NCBI GenBank assembly: GCA_035509415.1
Contig: DATJLQ010000168.1
Location: 1-18,526 of the forward strand
Direction of reading: 5' to 3'
DNA length: 18,526 nucleotides
Source of the DNA: DATJLQ01 sp035509415
GTDB taxonomy: Bacteria; Pseudomonadota; Alphaproteobacteria; JACZXZ01
Shown here: positions 7,139 through 14,749 of the stretch, piece by piece
How the letters are laid out: the number at the start of each line of letters is the position of its first letter
Position numbering within the stretch: the stretch's first letter is position 1
Notes under the pieces: generated by a model
What the model was told of the DNA's origin: nothing
Seen by the model: only the letters and a program-made list of their open reading frames with translations
The model's database searches: none
Program-made: the position numbers and the translations under genes

Positions 7139-7205
7139 CGCGCGGGTCGTTGCCATTTCTCGCGCGGTTTCAACGCGTTGCGTGCTGAGCGGGAGGATTT
7201 TCGCC

Positions 7206-8966
7206 ATGGCGGCCGAGTGGATGACGGGAGCGGACGTGGTTCTCAAAGCCCTGGCGGATCAGGGCGTTGAGGTCATTTTCGGCTATCCGGGCGGCGCCGT
7301 CCTGCCGCTTTACGACGCGCTCTATAAGCAGAATTCCCTGCGCCACATCCTGGTGCGCCAGGAAGGCGGGGCCGTGCACGCGGCCGAGGGCTATGCGCGC
7401 TCGACCGGCCGGGTGGGTGTCGTGCTGGTGACCTCGGGCCCGGGGGCGACCAACGCGGTCACGGGGCTCACCGACGCGCTCATGGATTCGATCCCGGTCG
7501 TGTGCCTCACGGGCCAGGTGCCGACGCATCTGATCGGGAACGACGCGTTCCAGGAGGCCGACACGGTCGGCATCACGCGTCCCTGCACCAAGCACAATTA
7601 CCTCGTGAAGCGGCCGGAGGATCTCGCGCGCGTCATGCACGAGGCGTTCTACGTCGCGCGCACCGGCCGGCCCGGCCCGGTGGTGGTCGACCTGCCCAAG
7701 GACATTCTCCAGGGTCTAGCACCCTATGTCGGGCTCGAGCGCGCCCAGCACCGGAGCTACAACCCCGTGCTCAAGGCGGCGCCGCGCCAGATCGAGGAAG
7801 CGCTCGAGCTCATGCTCGCGGCGAAGAAGCCGATCCTCTACACGGGCGGCGGCGTGATCAATTCGGGGCCCGAGGCCTCAAAGCTCCTGACCCAGCTCGT
7901 GCAGCTCTCGGGCTTCCCGATCACCAGCACCCTCATGGGCCTCGGCGCCTTCCCGGGCACCGATCCGCGCTTCCTCGGCATGCTCGGCATGCACGGCACC
8001 TACGAGGCGAACCTCGCGATGCACGATTGCGACGTGATGGTCGCGATCGGCGCGCGCTTCGACGACCGGGTCACCGGCAAGATCGCCGCGTTCGCGCCCA
8101 ATGCGAAGAAAATCCAGATCGACATCGACCCCTCCTCGATCAACAAGAACGTGCGCGTCGATCTCGGCATCGTGGGCGACGTGAAAAGCGTGCTCGCCGA
8201 CCTCCTCAAGCTCTGGAAGACGCGCGGGAAGAAGCCCGACCCGAAGGCGCTCGAAGCCTGGTGGAACGAGATCGAGCGCTGGAGGAAGCGCGACTGCCTG
8301 CGCTATCGCCAGGGCAAGGACGTGATCAAGCCCCAATACGCGATCCAGCGCCTCTACGAGCTCACCAAGGACCGGAAGCCCTTCATCACCACCGAGGTGG
8401 GCCAGCACCAGATGTGGGCGGCGCAGTTCTTCAAGTTCGAAAGCCCGAACCACTGGATGACCTCGGGCGGGCTCGGCACCATGGGCTACGGGCTCCCGGC
8501 CGCGATGGGCGTGCAGGTGGCGCATCCCGACGCGCTCGTGATCGACGTCGCGGGCGAGGCGTCGATCCTGATGAACATCCAGGAAATGTCCACCATCCAG
8601 CAATACCGGCTGCCGGTGAAGGCGTTCATCGTCAACAACCAATGGATGGGCATGGTGCGCCAGTGGCAGGAGCTGCTCCACGGCAAGCGCTACGCCGAGA
8701 GCTACGTCGAGGCGCTGCCGGACTTCGTGAAGCTGGCCGAGGCGTTCGGCGCCGTCGGCCTGCGCGCCGAGAAGCCGAGCGAGGTCGACGATTTGATCCG
8801 CGAGATGATCGCCATCCCGCGCGCCGTGCTCGCCGACATCCGCGTCGATCCGGCCGAGAACTGCTTCCCGATGATCCCCTCGGGCCGCGCGCACAACGAG
8901 ATGATCCTCGGGCCCGAGGACAAGATGGGCGGCACGGCGACCGAGGAGGGCATGGTGCTCGTCTAG
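7206..8966 (+). CDS. ilvB: Acetolactate synthase large (catalytic) subunit
   Basis: Thiamine-diphosphate enzyme that condenses two pyruvates to 2-acetolactate (valine, leucine) or pyruvate with 2-ketobutyrate to acetohydroxybutyrate (isoleucine). 586 residues from ATG 7206, with GGGAGG (7191-7196) 9 nt upstream; this is the usual family length. The frame stays open back to TTG 7077, but that extension has no family match. Visible features: GYPGGAVLPLYDAL, catalytic Glu53 in RQEGGAVHAAEGYA, TSGPGATNAVTGL, the FAD-binding middle domain (GMLGMHGTYEANLA, GARFDDRVTGK), and the C-terminal ThDP motif from AGEAS (Glu451) to NN (477-478). The metal-ligand position is Glu where many family members have Asp. 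First gene of ilvB-ilvN-ilvC. Confidence 0.96.
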   Translation: MAAEWMTGADVVLKALADQGVEVIFGYPGGAVLPLYDALYKQNSLRHILVRQEGGAVHAAEGYARSTGRVGVVLVTSGPGATNAVTGLTDALMDSIPVVCLTGQVPTHLIGNDAFQEADTVGITRPCTKHNYLVKRPEDLARVMHEAFYVARTGRPGPVVVDLPKDILQGLAPYVGLERAQHRSYNPVLKAAPRQIEEALELMLAAKKPILYTGGGVINSGPEASKLLTQLVQLSGFPITSTLMGLGAFPGTDPRFLGMLGMHGTYEANLAMHDCDVMVAIGARFDDRVTGKIAAFAPNAKKIQIDIDPSSINKNVRVDLGIVGDVKSVLADLLKLWKTRGKKPDPKALEAWWNEIERWRKRDCLRYRQGKDVIKPQYAIQRLYELTKDRKPFITTEVGQHQMWAAQFFKFESPNHWMTSGGLGTMGYGLPAAMGVQVAHPDALVIDVAGEASILMNIQEMSTIQQYRLPVKAFIVNNQWMGMVRQWQELLHGKRYAESYVEALPDFVKLAEAFGAVGLRAEKPSEVDDLIREMIAIPRAVLADIRVDPAENCFPMIPSGRAHNEMILGPEDKMGGTATEEGMVLV

Positions 8967-8991
8967 CAGGACGCGCACCCGGCATCGCGAC

Positions 8992-9540
8992 ATGGCACAG
9001 CAGAAGAGCGACAAGCGCGCCAAAGCGGCGCTCGCGGCGGAGCCGATCGAGCGCCACACGATCGCGGTCCTGGTCGACAACGAGCCGGGCGTGCTCGCGC
9101 GCGTCATCGGCCTGTTCTCGGGCCGCGGCTACAACATCGAGAGCCTGACGGTCGCGCAGGTCGAGGCCGCGGGCAATCTCTCGCGCATCACCATCGTGAC
9201 CTCGGGCACGTCCATGGTGGTCGAGCAGATCAAGGCCCAGCTCGGGCGCCTGGTTCCGGTGCACGAGGTGCACGACCTCACGACCCAGGGCGCGCACATC
9301 GAGCGCGATCTCGCGCTCATCCGCGTGATCAATGCCGGCGACAAGCGCATCGAGGCGCTGCGCATCGCCGACGTGTTCCGCGCGCGCGCGGTCGACGCCA
9401 CGGTGCGCTCCTTCGTCTTCGAGATGACGGATTCGACCGACAACATCGACCGCTTCGTGGCGCTCATGCGCGAGCTCGGCAAGATCGAGGTCGTGCGCAG
9501 CGGCGTGGTGGCGATCGCCTACGGGGACGGCAAGAATTGA
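8992..9540 (+). CDS. ilvN: Acetolactate synthase small (regulatory) subunit
   Basis: Regulatory subunit that activates IlvB and, in this family, confers feedback inhibition by valine. The 182-residue product has a basic N-terminal tail (1-20), longer than in enterobacterial forms. The ACT domain follows at about 21-95: HTIAVLVDNEPGVLARVIGL then GRGYNIESLTVAQ, with the Gly/Asn residues that usually form the valine site. A C-terminal second ACT-like domain runs to about 178 (ERDLALIRVINAGD, VRSFVFEMT). It lies 25 bp after ilvB. No good Shine-Dalgarno is near ATG 8992 (AGGA is 20 nt away), so translation may depend on coupling to ilvB. The name ilvH is equally used. Confidence 0.95.
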   Translation: MAQQKSDKRAKAALAAEPIERHTIAVLVDNEPGVLARVIGLFSGRGYNIESLTVAQVEAAGNLSRITIVTSGTSMVVEQIKAQLGRLVPVHEVHDLTTQGAHIERDLALIRVINAGDKRIEALRIADVFRARAVDATVRSFVFEMTDSTDNIDRFVALMRELGKIEVVRSGVVAIAYGDGKN

Positions 9541-9547
9541 CGGCCAT

Positions 9548-9566
9548 CGCCGCGGCCTCCGCGGCG
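9548..9566 (+). other. Strong GC stem-loop between ilvN and ilvC
   Basis: CGCCGCGG (9548-9555) and CCGCGGCG (9559-9566) form a perfect 8-bp stem with a 3-nt loop (CCT) in the 59-bp gap. There is no T-run after it. It ends 33 bp before the ilvC ATG. It could protect or separate the ilvC part of the mRNA; that is inference. Confidence 0.55.
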
Positions 9567-9599
9567 CGGACTTCGACGGAAGAACGGGAAGGAAAAACC

Positions 9600-10619
9600 A
9601 TGCGTGTATATTACGACCGCGACGCCGACGTGAGCCTGATCAAGGGCAAGAAGGTGGCGATCGTGGGCTACGGCAGCCAGGGCCACGCCCATGCGATGAA
9701 TCTGCGCGACAGCGGCGTCAAGGACGTGATCGTGGCGCTGCGCGAGGGCTCGCCGAGCGCCGTCAAGGCCAAGGCCGCGGACTTCACCGTGAAGTCGCCG
9801 GCCGAGGCCGCGAAGTCGTCCGACGTGATCATGGTGCTCGCGCCCGACGAGCTTCAGGCCGCGATCTGGAAGAACGACCTCGCCGCCAACATGAAGAAGG
9901 GGGCGGCGATCGCCTTCGCCCACGGGCTCTCGATCCATTTCAACCTGATCGAGCCGCGCCCCGACCTCGACGTGTTCATGATCGCGCCCAAGGGCCCGGG
10001 CCACACCGTGCGCTCGGAATATGTGCGCGGCGGCGGCGTGCCGTGCCTGGTCGCGATCGGCCAGAACCCAAGCGGCAACGCGCTCGAGCTCGCGCTCTCC
10101 TACGCGTCGGCCATCGGCGGCGGGCGCGCGGGCGTCATCGAGACCACGTTCAAGGAGGAATGCGAGACCGATCTCTTCGGCGAGCAAAGCGTCCTGTGCG
10201 GCGGCCTTTGCTCGCTCATCATGGCGGGCTACGAGACGCTGGTCGAGGCGGGCTACGCGCCGGAGATGGCGTATTTCGAGTGCCTGCACGAGGTGAAGCT
10301 GATCGTCGACCTGATCTACGAGGGCGGACTCGCCAACATGCGCTACTCGATCTCGAACACCGCCGAGTACGGCGACTACACGCGCGGGCCGCGCATCGTC
10401 GATGCGCGCGTCAAGGCCGAGATGAAGAAAATCCTCGACGAGATCCAAAGCGGGCGTTTCGCGCGCGACTGGGTGCTCGAAAACGCGGCGGGCCAGGCGA
10501 GCTTCAAGGCCATGCGCAAGCGCAACGCCCAGCACCCGATTGAAGAAGTGGGCGCCAAACTGCGCGCCATGATGCCCTGGATCGCGAAGAACAAGCTGGT
10601 CGACAAAGCCAAGAACTGA
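9600..10619 (+). CDS. ilvC: Ketol-acid reductoisomerase, class I
   Basis: Isomerises and reduces acetolactate (or acetohydroxybutyrate) to the dihydroxy acid using NADPH and Mg2+. 339 residues from ATG 9600, the standard short class I length. AAGGAA (9589-9594) supports the start; an open frame back to TTG 9537 is not used. The Rossmann motif is GYGSQG (23-28), and the following loop has Arg48, Ser51 and Ser53, the pattern of NADPH-dependent forms. Metal and substrate residues are in place: H108, D191 and E195 (ETDLFGEQ), E227, E231 and S252. It sits 59 bp after ilvN and is likely co-transcribed; a probable terminator lies about 130 bp downstream. Confidence 0.97.
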   Translation: MRVYYDRDADVSLIKGKKVAIVGYGSQGHAHAMNLRDSGVKDVIVALREGSPSAVKAKAADFTVKSPAEAAKSSDVIMVLAPDELQAAIWKNDLAANMKKGAAIAFAHGLSIHFNLIEPRPDLDVFMIAPKGPGHTVRSEYVRGGGVPCLVAIGQNPSGNALELALSYASAIGGGRAGVIETTFKEECETDLFGEQSVLCGGLCSLIMAGYETLVEAGYAPEMAYFECLHEVKLIVDLIYEGGLANMRYSISNTAEYGDYTRGPRIVDARVKAEMKKILDEIQSGRFARDWVLENAAGQASFKAMRKRNAQHPIEEVGAKLRAMMPWIAKNKLVDKAKN

Positions 10620-10621
10620 CG

Positions 10622-10660
10622 CCGGCAGGGGTGGCGCGGCGCCCGGCAGGGTGGCGCCAC
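10622..10660 (+). repeat. Imperfect 21-bp-period direct repeat with palindrome after ilvC
   Basis: CCGGCAGGGGTGGCGC (10622-10637) recurs as CCGGCAGGGTGGCGC (10643-10657), one G shorter. The second copy ends in the perfect palindrome GTGGCGCCAC (10651-10660), and GTGGCGC at 10631-10637 can pair with 10654-10660. It begins 3 bp after the ilvC stop and may be a 3' mRNA structure. Confidence 0.6.
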
Positions 10661-10746
10661 TTCGGCACGGCCGACTCCTTGAGACTTCGGCGAGTCGCGC
10701 CCGAGAAAGCGCTTGCGGGCGCGGCCCGAAACCTCTAAACAGATAC

Positions 10747-10771
10747 GCCACCTTGATTCTGAAGGCTTTTT
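10747..10771 (+). terminator. Candidate intrinsic terminator of ilvBNC
   Basis: GCC (10747-10749) plus TT (10753-10754) can pair with AAGGC (10762-10766), with a 3-nt bulge and loop GATTCTG, and is followed directly by five T (10767-10771). The stem is short, but this is one of very few T-runs in the window and it lies downstream of ilvC. Confidence 0.4.
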
Positions 10772-10822
10772 CGCGATCGAGGGGGCGGGGCCCGGTGGGA
10801 TTTCCCGAGCGTTCCCAAGCAA

Positions 10823-10856
10823 CTAGGGCCCGCGAGCGCGTCGAGCTCGGACCTAG
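10823..10856 (+). other. Stem-loop just upstream of the leuA leader ORF
   Basis: CTAGG (10823-10827) pairs with CCTAG (10852-10856), CCG (10830-10832) with CGG (10848-10850), and AGC (10835-10837) with GCT (10845-10847). That gives 11 base pairs in three blocks with small internal loops and a 7-nt loop. It ends 4 nt before the leader ORF's AGG. There is no T-run. Confidence 0.55.
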
Positions 10857-10870
10857 GGTCAGGCGAATCG

Positions 10871-10996
10871 ATGGACCGGATCGCTGTCATCGAAACGATC
10901 TCCGGAGCCCCGCGCACGGCGCGGAACGGTTCGCGCGCCCCGCTGCTTTCCATTCGCCTCCGTGGTGACGCGGCGCTGCGACTTATTCGCCCCTGA
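10871..10996 (+). CDS. Candidate leucine leader peptide upstream of leuA, 41 codons
   Basis: ATG 10871 opens a 41-residue ORF ending in TGA 10994-10996, 84 nt before leuA. It holds five Leu codons, all in the second half (residues 25, 26, 30, 36 and 38, in LLSIRLRGDAALRLIRP), plus five Ile codons at 4, 7, 10, 28 and 39. Several are codons rare in this window (CTT, ATT, CGA). The stop codon lies inside the 5' arm of a 10-bp hairpin, the geometry of attenuation leaders in amino acid operons. AGG at 10861-10863 is a weak Shine-Dalgarno 7 nt upstream. Leu-responsive attenuation of leu genes is known in proteobacteria. That this ORF is translated is inference, and I do not recognise a named homologue. 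Confidence 0.65.
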   Translation: MDRIAVIETISGAPRTARNGSRAPLLSIRLRGDAALRLIRP

Positions 10997-11072
10997 ACGC
11001 CGTCCCGGACTCTTTCCGGACGTTCAGGGGATCGAAGGCCGCATGCGCTCGATTTCTGTCCCGAACGGAGGA
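10990..11072 (+). promoter_or_regulatory. Candidate leuA attenuator: two mutually exclusive hairpins
   Basis: CCCCTGAACG (10990-10999, containing the leader stop) pairs perfectly with CGTTCAGGGG (11021-11030), with an inner CCGGA/TCCGG stem. The same 3' arm can instead pair with CCCGAACG (11060-11067): five pairs, a bulged A11026, and three GC pairs plus a G-U. The second helix encloses ATCGA (11031-11035)/TCGAT (11049-11053) and abuts GGAGGA (11067-11072), the leuA Shine-Dalgarno. A ribosome at the leader stop would block the first helix and favour the second. Hand folding; energies not computed. Confidence 0.6.
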
Positions 11073-11080
11073 CCCAGACC

Positions 11081-12628
11081 ATGACCAGTAGCGCGAACCG
11101 CGTCATCATCTTCGACACCACCATGCGCGACGGCGAGCAGGCGCCGGGCTGCTCGATGAATCTCGAGGAGAAGCTGCGCGTCGGCGCCGCCCTCGAGGAG
11201 CTCGGGGTCGACGTCATCGAAGCCGGTTTCCCGATCGCGTCGAACGGCGATTTCGAGGCCGTGCGCGGCGTCTCGAAGCTCGTGAAGACCGCGACGGTCG
11301 CCGGGCTCGCGCGCGCCGCACGGCGCGACATCGACCGCGCGTGGGAGGCGCTCAAGGACGCGAAGCGCCCGCGTATCCACATCTTCCTCTCCACCAGCCC
11401 GCTCCACATGAAGTACAAGCTCCAGATGGAGCCCGACCAGGTCTACGCGACGCTCGTGGATGCGGTCGGCTACGCGCGCAACCTCACCGACGACGTCGAG
11501 TTCTCGCCCGAGGACGGCTCGCGCACCGAGCACGATTTCCTCTGCCGCTGCGTCGAGGGTGCGATCAAGGCGGGCGCGCGCACCGTCAACATTCCCGACA
11601 CGGTCGGCTACGCCGTGCCGCAGGAGTTCGGGGCGCTCATCGCGATGCTCATGCAGCGCGTCCCCAACGTCGACCGGGCGATCCTCTCGGTCCATTGCCA
11701 CAACGATCTCGGCCTTGCGGTCGCGAACTCGCTGGCCGCGGTCGCCGCCGGCGCGCGTCAGGTCGAATGCACCATCAACGGCATCGGCGAGCGCGCGGGC
11801 AACGCGTCGCTCGAGGAGATCGTGATGGCGCTCAGGACGCGGCGCGACCTCATGCCGTACGTCACCGGCGTCAAGAGCGAGAACATCGTCAAGACCTCGC
11901 GCCTCATTTCGACCGTGACCGGCTTCCAGGTCCAGCCCAACAAGGCGATCGTCGGCGCCAACGCGTTCGCGCACGAGAGCGGCATCCACCAGGACGGCAT
12001 GCTCAAGCACGCCGGCACCTACGAGATCATGACGCCGGAATCGGTCGGCCTCACGCGCTCGACGCTGGTGATGGGGAAGCATTCGGGCCGCCACGCCTTC
12101 CGCGAGAAGCTCAAGGAGCTGGGCTTCGAGCTCGGCGACAACATGCTCGAGGAGGCGTTCCGCCGCTTCAAGGATCTGGCCGACAAGAAGAAGGACGTCT
12201 TCGACGAGGATCTGATGGCGCTGGTCGACGACGAGGTGGTGCGCAGCAAGGACCGCATCAAGTTCGTTTCGCTCCAGGTCGTGTGCGGCTCGAAGGGCCC
12301 GCAGAAGGCCGAGCTCGAGCTCGAGATCGACGGCAAGGTCGAGCGCACCGAGGCGCATGGCGACGGGCCGGTGGATGCGACCTTCAACTGCATCAAGGCG
12401 CTGGTGCCGCACAGCGCGCGCCTCCAGCTGTTCCAGGTCCACGCGGTCACCGGCGGCACCGACGCGCAGGCCGAGGTGACGGTGCGCCTCGAGGAGGAGG
12501 GGAAGACGGTCAACGGCCAGGGGGCGGACACCGATACGCTCGTCGCTTCCTGCCGCGCCTACGTGCACGCCCTCAACAAGCTTTTGGTCAAGCGGGAGAA
12601 GACGGCGCCCGCGGCGCTCTCCGCGTGA
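11081..12628 (+). CDS. leuA: 2-Isopropylmalate synthase
   Basis: Condenses acetyl-CoA with 2-ketoisovalerate, the committed step to leucine. 515 residues from ATG 11081, with GGAGGA (11067-11072) 8 nt upstream. The TIM-barrel opens with FDTTMRDGEQAPG (11-23), with catalytic Arg16-Asp17. The metal ligands are H205 and H207 (SVHCHNDLG) and the NGIGERAGN loop (233-241). The linker motif FAHESGIHQDG is at 296-306. From about 390 to 505 lies the C-terminal regulatory domain that binds leucine for feedback inhibition (for example SLQVVCGSKGPQKAELEL, VHAVTGGTDAQAEV). It follows the structured leader and precedes mreB by 76 bp with no visible terminator. Complete; firm call. Confidence 0.97.
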   Translation: MTSSANRVIIFDTTMRDGEQAPGCSMNLEEKLRVGAALEELGVDVIEAGFPIASNGDFEAVRGVSKLVKTATVAGLARAARRDIDRAWEALKDAKRPRIHIFLSTSPLHMKYKLQMEPDQVYATLVDAVGYARNLTDDVEFSPEDGSRTEHDFLCRCVEGAIKAGARTVNIPDTVGYAVPQEFGALIAMLMQRVPNVDRAILSVHCHNDLGLAVANSLAAVAAGARQVECTINGIGERAGNASLEEIVMALRTRRDLMPYVTGVKSENIVKTSRLISTVTGFQVQPNKAIVGANAFAHESGIHQDGMLKHAGTYEIMTPESVGLTRSTLVMGKHSGRHAFREKLKELGFELGDNMLEEAFRRFKDLADKKKDVFDEDLMALVDDEVVRSKDRIKFVSLQVVCGSKGPQKAELELEIDGKVERTEAHGDGPVDATFNCIKALVPHSARLQLFQVHAVTGGTDAQAEVTVRLEEEGKTVNGQGADTDTLVASCRAYVHALNKLLVKREKTAPAALSA

Positions 12629-12704
12629 GCGGATTGGGTCGCGCGATCCAGGCGTCCGACGGCAAGCCGGAATTCATCAAGAAACGTCTGAGGTAGATCG
12701 AAGA

Positions 12705-13745
<1,041 letters not shown>

Positions 13746-13767
13746 GCGTATAGTCGAATTGGCTCCG

Positions 13768-13814
13768 GCGCGCGGGCTGCGGAACCCGCGCCGAAGCCGG
13801 GGGCTCGGGAGCCC
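13768..13814 (+). other. Two stem-loops between mreB and mreC
   Basis: First: GCGCGGG (13770-13776) pairs with CCCGCGC (13785-13791), extended by G13768-C13792 across a bulge, with an 8-nt loop. Second: GGGCT (13801-13805) pairs with AGCCC (13810-13814), loop CGGG. Neither has a T-run. They lie in the 97-bp gap before the mreC start and could lower readthrough from mreB or act in mRNA processing. Confidence 0.55.
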
Positions 13815-13842
13815 GCCAGTCGCCAGGGCGAGGAACAGCGAC

Positions 13843-14739
13843 GTGAAGCCGCGCGACGGATCGATCATGCGCTATGCCGCGCCTCTCAAGGCGGCGGCGC
13901 AGCGGTTTGCGTTCCTGCTTCTGATCGGGACCACGGTCGGGCTCATCATGCTGGGCAAGGCCGACACGATCGTGGTCGACCAGCTGCGCACCACGGTCAC
14001 CGACGCGTTCGCGCCCGTCCTCGCCGCCCTCGCGCAGCCGATCGCGACCGTCAACCGCGCGATCCTCGACGTCCACAGCCTCTTGAATCTCAGGGCCGAG
14101 AACGCGCGCCTTCGGGCCGAGAACGCGCGCCTGCTTCAGTGGGAGCAGGTCGCGCGCGAGCTCGCGGCGCAAAACCAGGCGCTGGGCGCGCAGCTCCACT
14201 TCGTGCCCCACGACGACGTGCGTAGCGTGACCGGCCGCATCATCGCGGATTCGGGCGGCTCCTTCGTGCGCAGTCTGCTGCTCGACATCGGCGCGCGCGA
14301 CGGCGTTGCGCGCGGCCAGGCCGCGGTCGCGGGCGACGGGCTCATCGGCCGCGTCGCCGAGGTGGGCGACATCTCCTCGCGCGTGCTCCTGATCACCGAC
14401 CTCAACTCGCGCATTCCCGTGATGATCGAATCGACGCGCGACCACGCGATCCTCGCGGGCGACAATTCCGACCAGCCGAAGCTCATGTATCTTCCGCCCA
14501 ACCTCGCGCTCAAACCGGGCGAGCGCATCGTGACCTCGGGCGACGGCGGGGCGTTCCCGCCCGGGCTTCCGGTGGGCGTCGTCTCCGCGGTGAGCGAGAA
14601 CGCCGTGCGCGTGACCCCGTTCGCCGACTGGAGCCGGCTCGAATTCGTGCGCATCATCGATTACGGCTTGAAGGGCATCCTCGACCCGATCGATCCCCCG
14701 CCGACACCGGTCCGCGCCAAGCGCCCGACCAAGTCGTGA
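13843..14739 (+). CDS. mreC: Rod-shape protein MreC
   Basis: Bitopic inner-membrane protein of the elongasome whose periplasmic part activates PBP2-RodA. 298 residues from GTG 13843, chosen for GAGGA (13830-13834) 8 nt upstream; ATG 13867 is the main alternative and has a weaker site. One transmembrane helix is at about 22-38 (FAFLLLIGTTVGLIML). A coiled coil at about 70-115 includes two exact heptads, RAENARL-RAENARL (84-97). The beta-rich MreC domain follows (VTGRIIADSGGSFVRSLLLD, GDGLIGRVAEVG, SSRVLLITDLNSRIPV, PGERIVTSGDGGAFPPGLPV). The short Pro-rich tail ends in KRPTKS. mreD follows after 10 bp. Confidence 0.94.
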   Translation: MKPRDGSIMRYAAPLKAAAQRFAFLLLIGTTVGLIMLGKADTIVVDQLRTTVTDAFAPVLAALAQPIATVNRAILDVHSLLNLRAENARLRAENARLLQWEQVARELAAQNQALGAQLHFVPHDDVRSVTGRIIADSGGSFVRSLLLDIGARDGVARGQAAVAGDGLIGRVAEVGDISSRVLLITDLNSRIPVMIESTRDHAILAGDNSDQPKLMYLPPNLALKPGERIVTSGDGGAFPPGLPVGVVSAVSENAVRVTPFADWSRLEFVRIIDYGLKGILDPIDPPPTPVRAKRPTKS

Positions 14740-14749
14740 GGCCGCGGCG

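Larger units (their letters stand above)
10661..10870. other. Non-coding gap between ilvC and the leuA leader ORF
   Basis: No credible gene was found here. Contents by eye: a CGACTC (10672-10677)/GAGTCG (10692-10697) inverted repeat, the terminator candidate at 10747-10771, GGGATTTCCC (10797-10806), and the stem-loop at 10823-10856. A promoter for leuA should lie here. The best I see is TTGCGG (10713-10718) with TAAACA (10736-10741) at 17 bp, which is poor. Confidence 0.5.

Noticed and set aside
7077..7205. Possible 43-codon N-terminal extension of IlvB from TTG 7077
   Set aside because: The frame is open, but the family starts near ATG 7206, which has a good GGGAGG. The extension overlaps the putative promoter and a GC hairpin.
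9537..9599. IlvC start at TTG 9537
   Set aside because: ATG 9600 has a strong Shine-Dalgarno and gives the standard 339-residue length.
10651..10968. 105-codon ORF between ilvC and leuA
   Set aside because: Arg/Pro-rich, no Shine-Dalgarno, overlaps the terminator candidate, the stem-loop and the leader ORF in another frame.
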